A stretch of DNA of 64,000 nucleotides from Alopecurus myosuroides (taxonomy: Eukaryota > Streptophyta > Magnoliopsida > Poales > Poaceae), in assembly GCA_028641055.1 (NCBI GenBank), contig CM054060.1:241084833-241148832 (forward strand). The letters are read 5' to 3'. Under the pieces are notes generated by a model. The model searched no databases. It was given only the letters and a program-made list of their open reading frames with translations, and had not been told where the DNA came from. The translations under genes and the position numbers were made by a program. This document shows positions 33,201-46,170 of this stretch, piece after piece (position 1 is the stretch's first letter; each line of letters opens with the position of its first letter).

Positions 33201-34746
33201 TACCCGTTACTTTCTGTTACTACTATTCTATTATGTTCTGGGGGCTCGATGTTTAATCAACCAATCATGCTAATGTTATTGTTAAATAATAATTTGATGA
33301 TAAGGCACCGGCAGGAGGCCCTGTGTGGTTTTGAGGCCTGCTAGTGTCGACCCTAATAGGAAAAGGGTCTTGTCTACTGATCCATGATGAGCGCACTAAC
33401 CGCATGTGGGAAGCGAGTATGGGCGCCCCCCTCAATTTGATTCGATTCGCATCTCGTCCAAATCGCCTCATTTAGTTCGTGTTTTCCATTTGCCTCATGC
33501 ATGTTTTTGCGAGCCCAGCGCAGGGTGGAACTTTTGTAGTCGGCATATAGGGGGACACGTTCTTAGAGTGCTATGAGGGTCCCCTTTCTTCGGGGCTCGA
33601 TTAGCCGTGCGCCCAAGGTGCTTTGGTCTTGATGCGAAGAAGAGTTGAGTTGTGTTGAGTACCTCGCTTGGTGGGTTGATCCCCCGTCTGGCGGGTTATT
33701 CTTACGTGTACGGCCAAATTGGTGCACCCCTGCAGGGATAAATCTTCTCGAGAAGCCGTGTTTTCCGCGGTTATGGACTACTTGGTGAAAGTACTGGCTA
33801 ACAAGTACTCAGGACAACTTAAACCTAATGATTAACAACCTTACACCCAATGATTAACAACTTGACTAGTAATAGGCTTATTGACACAATAATCTAAACC
33901 ATCATTAATTCAACTGTGTGAGTTCTCCTCGGATTGCTTCTTTGGATAAGGGGCGAGATCCAGGATGGGTTTGTTTGGAGTTAGTTATAGGTTGGTTACG
34001 ATACGCGATCTTATCTCCTTTCTGTTAGCCGGAAGTGGTAGTAACTCTGTAGTTGGTTAGAGCAGCCAGTTGCAGCATCTTTTATATCCCCCTTCTTCCG
34101 TTGAACCCAAGGCATCTGTGCTTGGTGTTGACGGGTTACACTTTGGTGAACTGTGAGTCTTGCTTGCCAGTACGTTTATGTACTGACCCCTTTGGGGCTG
34201 TGGTTTCCACAGACTACGTTTCGAGGATCTACTTGGTGGCAACTACGTGGAGTATGACGAGACTGCTGACGAGTAGATAGCGGACCCGGGCAGGATCCGA
34301 GACTTCGTGGATGGGCTCCGTCTGTTCGTTTCCGGCCTCTTAGGCCTATTTGGTTCTTGTCTGTACTCAGACATGTTGAATGCTTCCGCTGTGATGTAAT
34401 GATGAATGGTTGGGACATGTGTCCTCTGGATGATTGTATTTGCTATTTCTGCTCTAATGAGAGCCATTTGCAACTTATTTCAATCTTTTGTGTCGTAGAG
34501 ATCTGTTGTGATATCAGTTGTTCAACGCCGTTGACGTATCATGTGTGTATGGTTTGAAGTACGTCAATGGAAGTATCCTGATTTCTATGGGATAGTTTAC
34601 GTCGACGCTGAACAGATAGGGGTTGGTTGTCACACATACGTGTGTTGGCCTACTCGTAAGAGGACGCGGGTGCCGGTAAGCCCCGGAATCCAATCTACTA
34701 CTGTTCAACGGAACGGCGAGTATCCTTTAGAAGTCCGGGTGCGACA
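30282..34746 (+). repeat. 5' LTR of the chromovirus
   Basis: AT-rich start, a GC-rich core (about 30,940-31,860) with TATA-like CTATTTAACC at 31,099-31,108 and a CT-rich leader, a long AT-rich stretch, then an exon-like segment (32,908-32,982) encoding DDDVETDDLYSTPSEDLAQY between AG and a GCAAGT donor-like sequence. It holds no transposon protein. Every part is repeated in the 3' LTR. Confidence 0.92.
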
Positions 34747-35484
34747 AATGGTATCAGAGCCTGTCTGCCTGTAGGATCCCTTTTTACTGGTCGCAGTTGA
34801 GTCTAGAAAACTATTTTGTAGCTATATAGGAAAAATGAAACGTGAGAGTAGGAATTCTGTTCTTTTATTTCTTTCCCCACCCACCCTCCCTTTTCTGGTA
34901 AGAAAGTGCAACGTTGTTTTTCTATTCTTATCTAAACTTTCAAGTTAGGATTTCACGAATTCTGGTTTCTCTAGGATGGTTATATCTACTAGACCATAGG
35001 AATGGAGGTGGTTGTGACATGATTTATCATGTTGCCTACTCACGATTGAGAACGGAGGCGTGTAAGCCCCGGAAGCAGATCCTCTATTCCTTAAGCAGTA
35101 GATATTGATCCTTTAGAAGCCCGGATGGGTTTTCTGTAGTACCTCATGAGTGTTTTGGTCTCGTTTTTCCCGGTGTTGCTTCGTTATCCTGTTCTTCTCA
35201 ACATCCTTTTCGCCCGTTGAAATCTTGTCGTTGTTTTCCACTTCAATTCTTCTACCGGCGTCTAATAAAAACTTCCCAAATATCAAGTCTATCTGGCCAG
35301 AAAGGTTGTTGTTGTTTCGAAAACTACCAGACTATGAGAGCTGGCATTCCTATCACCTGGGGTTGTTTCGAGGAAGCATTCATGAATCACCACATTCCAG
35401 ATAGTCTATTCTCCATATGGATCAAGTTCTGTTCAGCTGTTCAACCTCGATGCAAAACCTCTACCTCTACTCAAAAATGTTCTG
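34747..35484 (+). other. Chromovirus primer-binding site and truncated leader
   Basis: TGGTATCAGAGCC at 34,749-34,761 is the minus-strand primer site. About 700 bp without gag follow. A diverged partial duplicate of the LTR end lies at about 34,998-35,125 (shared GTAAGCCCCGGAA and CCTTTAGAAG). Then fragments of the region before reverse transcriptase lead into the frame at 35,485. An internal deletion has removed gag and protease. Confidence 0.7.
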
Positions 35485-36408
35485 GTGGTTTATGAATTCC
35501 CTGACGTCTTCCCAGAAGAATTGCCAGGAATGCCTCCGGACAGAGCAGTTGAGTTCGTGATCGAGCTTGAGCCAGGTACTGCTCCAATCTCTAAGCATCC
35601 ATACAAGATAGCTCCTCCTGAACTGAAATTGTTAAAGGAGCAAATCGATATGTACATGGAGAAAGGTTACATTCAGCCTAGTTCCTCCGCTTGGGGTTGC
35701 CCAACTCTCTTCGTAGCGAAGAAGGATCAAACAAAGAGACTCGTGGTTGACTATCGTCCCCTCAATGAGAAAACCATCAAAAACAAGTATCCAATTCCTC
35801 GTATCGATGATCTTTTTGATCAACTTGCTGGAGCCTCAATATTCTCAAAGTTGGACTTGAGGATGGGTTACCATCAAATAAAGATCAGAAAGGAAGATAT
35901 TCCAAAAACAGCTTTCACCACTCGGTACGGTCTATATGAATACACCGTCATGTCTTTTGGTCTCACCAATGCACCGGCGACATTTTCAAGACTCATGAAT
36001 TCTGTCTTCCATGAATACCTCGACAAGTTCGTTGTGGTATATCTCGATGACATTCTAGTCTACTCAAAATCCGAGGAAGAGCATGGAGAACATCTTCGTC
36101 TCACTCTCATGAAACTTCGCGAGCATCGTCTATATGCCAAGTTCTCAAAATGTGAGTTCTGGATTCCAGAAGTTGCTTACCTTGGTCATATCATCTCTGC
36201 CAAAGGCATAGCCATTGACCCAGAAAAGGTTAAGGCAATTGTTGATTGGAAACCCCCTAAGACGGTGAAGCAAGTCAGAAGTTTTCTTGGCTTGGCTAGC
36301 TATTGCCGTCGTTTCGTCCAAAACTTCTCCAAGATTGCCAAACCTCTCACTGATCTCACAAAGAAGGACAAGAAGTTCTTTTGGACTCCACAATGTGATG
36401 AGAGTTTC
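35485..36408 (+). pseudogene. Chromovirus Pol, first part: reverse transcriptase
   Basis: Open from 35,485 with the classic entry [19 protein letters not shown], then RT motifs ([51 protein letters not shown], catalytic [18 protein letters not shown]) and the connection domain ([18 protein letters not shown]). The frame ends because the Tat element inserted at 36,409; coding resumes in the same frame after the right GTTTC duplication. The enzyme would copy element RNA into DNA. No damage other than the insertion is seen in this piece. Confidence 0.92.
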
Positions 36409-36883
36409 TGATGGAGGGATAATAACCCGGTAGGCCAACTCCAAGGTGTAATCCGGCCCAAAGGACACTGCGCAAGATCCGGCTAAGTTAAAGAAACTTC
36501 TGGAAGGCCCAGATCTGTAGGCCTCGTAACCCGAATTGTGGGTTACAGTAAAGGAAAGTTAGGGTTCGTACGCGGTGTCCGGGTAGGATTCAGGGTGCAC
36601 CTTGGAGGGCAAGCTAGGGGGTACGGGTGCTTTATAAACCGACCCCTAGGTTTAGTTGAGGGCCCAAGAGTTCTAGTCATCTCGCCTAATATCAAGTATC
36701 CAGTGTAACGTGTGATTGAAGTTATTATTTTGAGATCGGAGACTCGGCGACTTAATTGCCGGCTACCAGATCGAAGTTCATCATCATGTTTTCCTCTGGG
36801 CTAAACCCTCTCCCAAACGCCTGTGTCGTCTTGCCCCAAGATCAGTTACCCTTGGTAACATCTTCCGTGATTATCCCACGACA
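36409..36883 (+). repeat. 5' LTR of the Tat element
   Basis: 475 bp with TATA box TATAAA at 36,633-36,638 (GCTTTATAAACCGACC). Nearly identical to 46,548-47,023. Confidence 0.93.
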
Positions 36884-39800
36884 GTTGGCGCCCACCGTGG
36901 GGCCTGCGTCCAAAGGTGTTTACATCACGGGAGAAGCTCGGAAGAACATGGAGAATCTTGTCGTCGGCGAGATCTACATCGACCACAAAGGAGAAAAGAC
37001 GGTGGACGATTCCGGCTGGGGGCCAGAGTCGGATCACCTCGAAACCGGATCCGTCGTGACAATCGGCCGGATCAGCATCTTCATCGGTATGGTACGTACA
37101 TCTGATTTAAAAGGGCAATATCATGTGCACACTACAGGAACTTCTAATAGGGACAAAAAGATACTCAAGCAAGCTGTGAACTCGGTTTCCTCGGCTATTC
37201 CGGGATACTTGAGATGGACGGAACAAGAGGTCACGTGGAGCAGGAGAGATCACCCGGAAAGAATAGAGCACCCAGGAGTCTTAGCATTGGTAGTTGCACC
37301 ACAGGTTAATGGTTACGAGCTAAAAAGAGTCCTGATGGACGGTGGAAGTAGCATCAATATCTTGTACTGGGAAACTTTTTCACGCATGGGGCTCAAGGAG
37401 TCTCAGCTACAGAAGAGCTCAACAATTTTTCATGGAATAGTGCCGGGTCACTCGGCATGTCCCGAAGGAAAAATGGCACTGGAGGTAGCTTTCGGATAAT
37501 CAACGGACAATTATCGAGTTGAGTGGCTCACGTTCGAGGTGGTCAAATTGCGCAGTCCTTATCACGCGTTATTCGGAAGGCCGGCTTACGCCAAATTCAT
37601 GGCCAGGCCGTGTTATGTGTATTTGCAGCTAAAGATTCCGGGTCCTAAGCAGACCATCACCATACATGGAAACCGGGATATAGCGGCCGAGTGCGACGAG
37701 GGAGATTCGGTAATGGCTGAGCAAGCTTGCAGAAAAGAAGAACTCAAGTATTACCGGTCTCAAGTAGATCCGGAGGATAGAACAGCATTGAAAAGGCCGA
37801 ATACTGAAGACGAAAGAGCGAAATTCAAGGCAGCACAGGACACCAAGATGATAGCTTTTGTCGAAGGGGATCCCACTAAGCAGTTTACTATAGGGTCTAA
37901 CTTGGACAGCGAGCAGGAGAAGGCACTTGTAGAGTTTATTCATTCGAACGCGGACATATTCGCCTGGACACCTAGCGACATGCCGGGTATCCCTACAGAG
38001 CTGGCAGAGCACAGTTTGCATGTAGATCCCAAGTCCAGGCCTGTGAAGCAGGGCTTGAGGAAGATGAATGAGGAAAGAAGGAAGGCTATAGGTGAAGAAA
38101 TCGCTCGGCTATTGACAGCCGGCTTTATCATGGAAGTATTTCACCCGGATTGGTTAGCAAATCCAGTTCTAGTGATGAAAAAGACCAATGAGTGGAGGAT
38201 GTGCATTGATTTTACGAGTCTCAACAAACATTGCCCAAAGGATCCGTTCGCACTACCAAGGATAGATTAGATCATAGACGCAGTAGCTGGAAGTGACCTA
38301 TTATGCTTTCTGGACGCATATTCCGGGTATCATCAGATTAAGCTCAAGAGGGAGGATTGGGAGAAAACGTCGTTTATAACCCCTTAAGGGGCCTTTTGCT
38401 ATAAAACCATGACGTTTGGATTGAAGAACGCTGGCGCAACTTATCAACGGTGTATTCAGAAGTGCTTCGAGGACCAAATCGGACGTAATGTCCATGCTTA
38501 TGTGGATGATGTGGTTATCAAGACCAGGAAGGCAGAGACATTTATCGATGATCTAAAGGAAACGTTCAAAAAAAACTTGAGGAGGTATCAAATGAAGCTT
38601 AACCCGACTAAGTGCGTATTTGGAGTACCAGCCGGGAAATTACTCGGCTTTATCGTTTCCGAGTGAGGAATCGAGGCAAACCCGGACAAAATCAAAGCTA
38701 TCCAAAGTCTGAAAAGGCCGGAAAATTTGAAGCATGTTCAAAAACTCACGGGCTGCGTGGCAGCCTTGAGCCGATTTATATCAAGACTCGGAGAAAAGGC
38801 AATACCCTTGTACCGGCTCTTGAGGAAATCCGATAAATTTGTGTGGGATCAAGAGGCGGATGAGGCATTCGAGGCACTAAAGAAGCAGTTATCTGAAGCA
38901 CCAGTACTAGCGGCCCCGGGTCCTAAAGAGCCTATGTTGCTATACGTGGCAGCTGGCCCCCGAGCCGTCAGTGCAGTAATGGTTGTGGAGCGTAAAGAGG
39001 ATGGGAAGGGTTATCCAGTTCAGAGGCCGGTTTATTATGTCAGTGAGGTATTATCAGAAGCAAAGCAGCGCTATCCGCATTGGCAAAAGCTGGTTTTCGG
39101 GGTCTTTATGGCCAGCCGGAAACTGAAGCCGTATTTCCAGGAACACCCCATAACAGTGGTTAGCTAAATACCAATGTCGGATATCATCAGAAACTCGGAT
39201 GCGACTGGAAGAATAGCCCAATGGGCGATAGAAATGGGGGATTATCACAACAGTTACGAGCCCAGGTCAGCAATCCAATCTCAGGCTTTAGTTGATTTCG
39301 TTAATGACTGGACACACACAGGCATGACTACAACGGTTCCAAACTCCGAGTCATGGATCATGCACTTCGATGGATCTAAGCAATACGAGGGATCAGGAGC
39401 TGGAGTGGTGCTAACATCACCCAAAGAAGATAAATTAAGTTACGTACTACAAATTCACTTTGACTGTTCCAACAATGTGGCCGAGTATGAGGCCCTATTG
39501 CATGGCTTAAGGGCAGCCAAGGAGATGAACATTAAGAGGATACGATGCTTTGGAGATTCGGACCTTGTGGTACAGCAGGTGTCAGGAACTTGGGATAGAA
39601 AGGATGCAACCATGGCAGCATACCGCAGGGAGGTTGATAGGGTTGCAGGATGCTTTTCCGGGTATGAGGTGGAGCATATAGACAGAAGAAAGAATGAGGC
39701 AGCAGACGCCCTTGCTAGACTCGGCTCGCGCAGAGAGCCGGTTCCACCTAACGTTTTCCTGGACGAGTTATGGCGACCATCGGTTAAAACCGAGTCAGAG

Positions 39801-41145
39801 GAGGAACTGGCAAATCAAGACCCGGATTTGGAGCTCGTGGCCGCTGTACGTGCTGTCCCCGAGTGGACAGAACCGTTTTTGGCCTACCTATTACGAGGCG
39901 AGTTACCGCAGCAGGAGGTGTTAGCAAGGCAAATTTTGAGGCGTGCAAAGGGGTATTCTATCATCAATGGGGAGTTATACAAGAGAAGCGCTGCGGGGGT
40001 CTTCTTACGCTGCGTGGCACCAGAAGAAGGCCGACAGATTCTCAAGGAAATCCATGAAGGTGATTGTGGGCATCATGCATCCACAAGATCCCTTGTGGCT
40101 AAGGCTTATCGACATGGGTTCTTCTGGCTCACGGCTCTAGCAGATACGGAACGGTTAGTAGCAAGGTGTGACGGATGTCAAAGGTACGCTCGCCAAACCC
40201 ATGTGCCGGCTATGGAATTACGGACCATCCCGTTAACTTGGCCGTTCGTTGTCTGGGGTATGGACATGGTTGGCCCCTTCCATATGTCACCTTGCAAGAA
40301 GACACATCTTTTAGTGGCTATTGATAAGTTTACCAAGTGGGTTGAAGTTATGCCAGTTACTAATTGCGAAGCAGCTACAGCAGTCAAGTTCCTGAAAAGA
40401 ATTATCTACCGGTTCTGGTATCCCCACAGCATAATTACAGATAATGGAACCAACATGTCCCTTGGTGAGATGGAAAAGTTATGTGGCAACAATGGAATCC
40501 GGCTTGATATAGCATCAGTGGATCATCCACAGGCCAATGGACAAGTGGAGAGGGCAAACCAAGAATTGCTCCGGGGATTAAAACCACGATTGCGAGTTCC
40601 CTGTATCAGGGCTGCTGGTGCATGGGTCGAAGAACTTCCTTCCGTGGTTTGGGGTATCAACACTACACCCAACAGATCCACTCATATGACACCCTTCTTC
40701 ATGGTCTATGGGGGCGGAAGCAGTGTTACCGAGTGACATTATTCACGATTCACCACGAATATCAGCTTACGTCGAAGTGGAGAACGAAAAGACCCGGCAG
40801 GACGCCGTGGATATGTTAGAAGAACAAAGGGAACAAGCCCTGGAAAGATCAGCAATATACCAGCAAGATCTACGGAGGTATCACAGCCGGCGAGTGAAAA
40901 CCCGGCTCTTCCAGGAAGGAGACCTGGTTCTGCGCCTGGTACAGTCAAACGAAGGAAAACACAAGTTATCACCACCATGGGAAGGACCGTTTATCATAAG
41001 CCGGAATCTGCATAACGGATCATATTACTTGGTGGATGCAAGGGAAGAGTCAGCTACAGTTAATGACACCGCTCATACCACTTCATCTATGCAAGAAAGA
41101 GACAGACCATGGAACGTGGCTCAGCTACGTCCGTATTATACTTAG
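36884..41145 (+). pseudogene. Tat-element Pol: protease, RT, RNase H, second RNase H, integrase
   Basis: One frame from about 36,900: protease-like VLMDGGSSINIL (37,330), RT (HPDWLANPVLVMKKTNEW, LDAYSGYHQIKL, FGLKNAGATYQ, catalytic YVDDVVIK at 38,498), RNase H (AKQRYPHWQKLVF), archaeal-type RNase H (MHFDGSKQYEGSGAG, NVAEYEALLHGL, GDSDLVVQQV, NEAADALARL; 39,360-39,730), integrase zinc region (HHASTRSL, CDGCQRYA) and core (WGMDMVGPF, ITDNGTNM, ANGQVERANQE). Stops at 37,497, 38,268, 38,385, 38,664 and 39,165 and a one-base insertion near 40,706 in a G-run disable it. The last segment (40,708-41,145, MGAEAVLPSDI to NVAQLRPYYT) is the integrase C-terminus in the shifted frame. Confidence 0.9.
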
Positions 41146-42185
41146 TAAAGATTATATTGGCAAGTGGAATTGCACGATATAACAGGCAACAGGTTTCAGA
41201 CTTACTCTTTTCCTATCCAGGGTACCCTTGGGGACTGGATGGGTTTTTAATGAGGCGGTTTGCTGACCTAACTTTTTCATATCAAGTAAAGAGGTGGTTA
41301 TTCTTATGTTCTTCACTCTCAGCATGTTGCATATATATAGGTTTTGGGGGCTGATTGCTTGAATAGCACAGTTGCAAACTCAAAGACCCGGCCTTGATGC
41401 CTATGAGTTATAAGGGCCGATTACTCGCAAACGAGTACGGCTGCAATCTTATAACCGGACAAAGGAGCCAAATTTTCTTGACTTTTCTTACTTAAGCTCA
41501 ATGTGACTCGCACTAAAATGGCATGATTTGCTCGCTTACGATTACAATCAGCCATGAAGCCCAATGGGACTTGGTTGACCCTGTTTCGTACAGATGTAAC
41601 AACATGATATCCATGCGAAAGCCGGCTTATAGTATCAGATAGTCAAAAGGGTCATCTAAACCACAAGTTATGCAGAGTACAGGGCTAATAGCCGGAAACT
41701 CAACGATTATTAAGCATAACTTCAAAACCTATGTGAAACGGCTCTGGGCTTTTTGGACTTAGCAGCAAGCAAATGCGTTCTCCTTGAAAGATCACGTTTC
41801 CTAGACTCGGAAATCCGGGTCTTGGGGGCCCGGGATCTCGAAAACGAGAAAAATTTCTTGGTTGTTAAAGTTCAAAAATCCAAACATCTGAGTCTTGGGG
41901 GCTTGGGGACTTAGAAGCAAGTACGCTTGTCAAACACCCATGAGACCCGGAAACCGAGTCTCACAAAAGGAACAATAGAGAAAGCCGGATATCAAGAGCA
42001 AATGAGTTCAAAAGTGGATAAATTTAAAAGGCCAGAAGAGGCATAGAGTATATCAAGACCTTAGCGTGCATTACAAAATCCCGGTGAAAGATATCAAAGG
42101 TGCACAGGCGCACCACCCAAAATATAATTGTTTAAGCAGCACATCGGCCGACTGACGCATAAGAAGTGGCGTCAAGTATCAGGTA
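41146..42185. other. Non-coding spacer of the Tat element
   Basis: About 1 kb between the pol stop and the stop of the antisense gene. It repeats short modules such as CTTGGGGGC, ACCCGG and GCCGGAT, with stops in all frames. It would form the 3' UTR region for both convergent transcripts. Confidence 0.55.
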
Positions 42186-45100
42186 TCACTCGGCGTCCAT
42201 CTTGGCCTTGCCCTTGCCATCATTTGTGGTAGCAGCAGCACCCGGATCAGTAGTACCGGCTCGTGCAGGAGGTGGAACGACTGGTGTTGAGGTAGCGGGT
42301 GCAGAACCGGCTTCAGCTTTCTTTTTGGCAGCCTCCTCCCTCAACTTAGCAGCTTCCTCTTTCCACCGAGCCAGCATATCATACGGCTCGGGAAGATCCG
42401 ACTTAACCGCTTCACCAGCAGCATCATATGCAGGAACGAGGGAATCGACATCTAAACCGTCAGCAATCACGCTGGTCGGGTAACGAACCTCCTTCTGGAC
42501 GGCCTGGAAATCCTTCACGGAGAACTTGGACCCATCAAGCTTATATTCCGGGAAACCGCCCATAAGCTTGGCAAGCTCGAGCTTAGGGAAGTAAGCCTTG
42601 GCAAGCGCAAGACCCCGGGTTACTCCAACTCGGCAGGATGAGCGCTTCCAGTGCCAAATCCACTCGGGGACAGTAGAGCAAGCGTCTAGCATTCTCTTCA
42701 GGTCGCCATGCCCTTTACCCGGCCACCGTATCTCTTGAAGGATCCATTTGGTTCCGGCGCATAGCTGCCGGATAACGCTCCTGATAGTCTTTAGCCTGTC
42801 AATGTCATCCTCGTCCGGTATCACTTCATCCGGACCTGCAGAAATGGAAACATGAGTCAGGAAACTCAGGCTATTTATCAAAAGGATAACCCGGATGAAT
42901 AAACATTCCAAGCAAAGCACGATACGTATGAGCAATTTGAACATAAAGGCTCGTTAGATCATCTTCTGCGGTGTGAGCCCTCCTCCTATACTTCTTCATT
43001 ATCGTCCTACTCCTCCTGGCCTCAGCCTCGGCCGCCTCACTCAGAGCCACCTCCTTTTCAATGAGCTTGGTGGCCTCTGCCAGTTTCTCCTCAGATTGAG
43101 TCACGAAGGACTGCATGGATGCAACGAAGGATTAGCCGGGTAAAGGGGCAAGTTATCAGTCGCTTATATCATAAAGTCCCAAGCAAATTATGAATCAATT
43201 CACTCGGAACTTGGGGACTGGATAAGGACACAAGCAACATTAGTCGGGTTTACCTCGTGTTTGGCTATTAAAGCCTCCAAGATGTTTTCTTCATTAGCCC
43301 TCAAAGCGCGCAGGGTTTCGAGCATCTGGGCAAACGTCAGGTCCTCGGGCCGGACGCCGGAAGAGCCGGCAGCCTGGTCGCCTGGTGGGGGAGCTCTCCC
43401 CGCCCTTGGGGTCGAGACCCGGACAGTCTGAGTATCCGGGTTGGGAGAACCCATCCTCGTGTCCGGAACCTCGATCTCCTCGTCCACTGGTTCGGATGAG
43501 GCAGGAGACCCGGCGGCTTGGTGAAGTGGATCGCCCAAGGGGCCTTGTTCCTGGTTGTTCTCAGTATCACCGCCAGTCGCGGCATCTACGTTCTCAGTCG
43601 GCTCCTCTGTCTGGTGGTTATCCATCTCCACATTCTCCGGGTCACTAACGGTGACTTGAGTGCTAAAAGGAAGATGGGAGGAGGCAGTTAGCAGTGGTGA
43701 TTGAAAATTGTCAGGCATCAAAAGATGTCATATAGCAAAAACTTACCCGGTATTCACGGTGTAATCCGGTGGGAGCTCGCCGCTGGAAGCAGACGAAGTC
43801 GCCACAGGGACCACTAGCGGAACCAGGAATTGCCCGGCACGTGGATGGTTAGGAGAAGGGTGGCGTCGAGGAGAGTTGGAAGGACGAGGCGGAGGAGCAC
43901 TGGCACGATGGACGGGGGAGGTGGAGATGCCCGGGTTAAGAGGATCCTCACCCAGGGAACTCCGAGTCACTCTGCGCTTGGATGGAAGAGAATCCTTCAA
44001 GTACGACGAGTTCGATAATTGATGATTAAGTTGTCGCATGGTATCAAAGGAGTAAGGTTCAGAGGATATAAAAGAGAAAGGAACCTTGGACACTACCCCT
44101 CTGGCCTTCCTCTTGGCCCCAACTGTTGTTTCTTGGTCGGATTCGGTAGCTTCCGGGTCATCTTCGTCCTTCTCATCTTCGTCCTCCAGCCCTGCGAACC
44201 GAGTATGTATTCGTGGAAAAATTAAATGGGAGGAAAATGATGCAAGTAAAGATAATACAAGATCCGGGTGAATACCTTCATCACCGTCAACCGGCTCGTC
44301 TTCATCTTCCGGGTCTCTGGAAGGGGGGGAGGTCTCAACTGTCCAGAAAGGATCACCGGCCTGAGACAGAAAGATGAAAATAAGAGTGGGGAGCAGTATC
44401 AAGTCAAGATAAGGAAATAAACTTATGAGTATCGGGTCTTACCGCGGGGGCCGGGTTTTCCCGAGTAAACGGAGGTAACCCGGCGATGTTTTTTATCACC
44501 TCCAGCTTCTCCGTCAAGAAACCCTTGATGGTTTTGTTGGTATCCCCGGCTGCAAAGCTCTTGGTGGAATATCGGAGCGCGTCTGTGGTGTGCCCCGAGT
44601 ATTCGCACATCAATTTGGTGCGTATAGAGTTAGGTTGGATACGGAAGTCAACCCAAGTTTTTACTAAGTTGAGCCCAAGAAGGCCTTGGGCTGAGAGAAC
44701 GGCTATCTTAGCCATCAAAGGTATGATTGCCTCCCTGTCCGAGTCAGGGGGGAAAGCATTGAAATTCTCGGAAGTGTTGAGGAGGCCCTCCGAGTAACCC
44801 GGCAGTCTCTTGTCGCCGGGTGGAGAAGTGTCGTCGCAGTAGAAGAAGGATAATTGCCAGTGTTTAACATGGGAGTTTAGATTAAGGGTTGGCATTGGGG
44901 AGTTTTTGCGGCGTTGGATGGATACCCCGCCGCAAGTGAGAAGTGCTCCGTCACCGCTTTCGCGGCACGGCTTGCACTGGAAAAGTTCAATAAAGAGAGT
45001 CAAACTTGGCGGAGTGCACAAGTATGACTCGGATAGGACAATGAAGTGGGTAATATTCAACATAGAGTTAGGCCCTATGTCGAATACCCGGAGGCCGTAG

Positions 45101-45372
45101 TGGTTCAGGACCTCGCGAAAGAAAGGGTGACCCGGAGGGCGGAATCCCCGGGTCACGTGCTCTACGAAGCAGATTACCTCGCCGTCGGTGGGTGTAGGCC
45201 GGGTCTCGTCACCCGGCGCCCTCCAGTGAATGTCCTTCTGAGGGGGAAGAACCCCCAACTCGGCCAACTCTTCCAGCTTGGCCTTGGTGACAGTGGATCG
45301 CCCCCAATTGGCGGATATGGATTGGGTTGTCTTCGCCTGGGCCGGCTGCTTCCCTTGCCTTTTGGGAGCCAT
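42186..45372 (-). CDS. Antisense spliced gene of the Tat element (putative gypsy-type transposon domain)
   Basis: ATG at 45,372 (MAPKRQGKQPAQ). Proposed exons: 45,372-44,443, 44,360-44,276, 44,191-43,747, 43,662-43,254, 43,110-42,921, 42,835-42,186. Each acceptor is AG and each donor GT (three are GTAAG/GTAAA type), and the summed length 2709 bp is exactly 903 codons including the stop, without interruption. The fifth donor uses GTGCTT; the nearby GTATCG would break frame, so this junction is uncertain. The N-terminal 310 residues (FVEHVTRGFRPPGHPFFREV, HFIVLSESYL, FFYCDDTS) resemble the plant 'putative gypsy type transposon' domain. A Glu/Asp/Pro-rich middle, a coiled-coil segment (EKLAEATKLIEKEVALSEAA) and an Ala/Lys-rich tail follow. 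Function unknown. Confidence 0.75.
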
Positions 45373-45381
45373 GGGATCAAC

Positions 45382-45900
45382 CTGCAAAACACAAGAAAAA
45401 GAGGTACAGGAAATAAGACTCGGAAGTATTGGATTATCCGAGTCTGGGGTATCAAGAAAGTATGAAAACTAAGAACTATCCGGGTATCACGCCATGAAGT
45501 GGAGATTGCAAGGTATCCGGGTATTAAGTGTCACTATGGAGATTATTGGTCACTTACGTATGGAAAAGTGTTTGGGGAAGACGGATGGTTGCCCATGTAT
45601 CTACTGCAAGCAAAATAGCCGGAAAAGGAGGATTTTCCGGGTGCCAATGTTATGTGCGGAAAATTGAGGTGAAATGGATCTAGATTGGAAAACTTGCGAG
45701 CGATTCTATGAAAAGATTGGTGATTAATAATGGTAGGAGGGTGGTGTGTGATCATCAAACAGGTTGTTGAAGAAGTTGGCAAGCATTTAAGCCGTCTAAA
45801 TTCGGTGTGACGGAAAAAACGGCCCACAGGTTGACCTAGATCCAATCTGGGATGAATCGAAAAATTGCGAGGCTAAATTAAACAAGTACAAGGAACTTAC
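45382..45900 (-). other. 5' UTR intron of the antisense gene
   Basis: On the minus strand CATCTCCCA is followed by GTAAGTTCC at 45,900, and CTTGTGTTTTGCAG ends at 45,382, ten bases before the ATG. The untranslated first exon would lie between about 46,140 and 45,901. Confidence 0.55.
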
Positions 45901-46162
45901 TGGGAGATGTTGGAGTTTAGTGCGACGACGGTGGACGGCGTGGCTCGAGTGCCCCTTTGCGATTCTTGGCGAGCAGGGCGAGCACGCAGCGGTGAAGTTT
46001 GGCGGCGGCGCGGGATGGATCGAAAGCGGACGTGGCCGGCGGTGGCTTTGCTCCGGCGGCGAGCACGAAATTCCTGCGGTGGTGTTACGAGGGCGCAAGG
46101 AGTGAGGAAGGAAAGGAGAGGATGGAGTGAGGCGTTGGGTTTTAGGTCATCCTCTGAACAAC

Positions 46163-46170
46163 TATTTATA
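46163..46170 (-). promoter_or_regulatory. TATA box for the antisense gene
   Basis: TATAAATA on the minus strand, in the context CACCTTATAAATAGTT, about 260 bp upstream of the leader-intron donor and about 380 bp inside the 3' LTR boundary. It fits an internal minus-strand promoter independent of the LTR. Confidence 0.5.
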
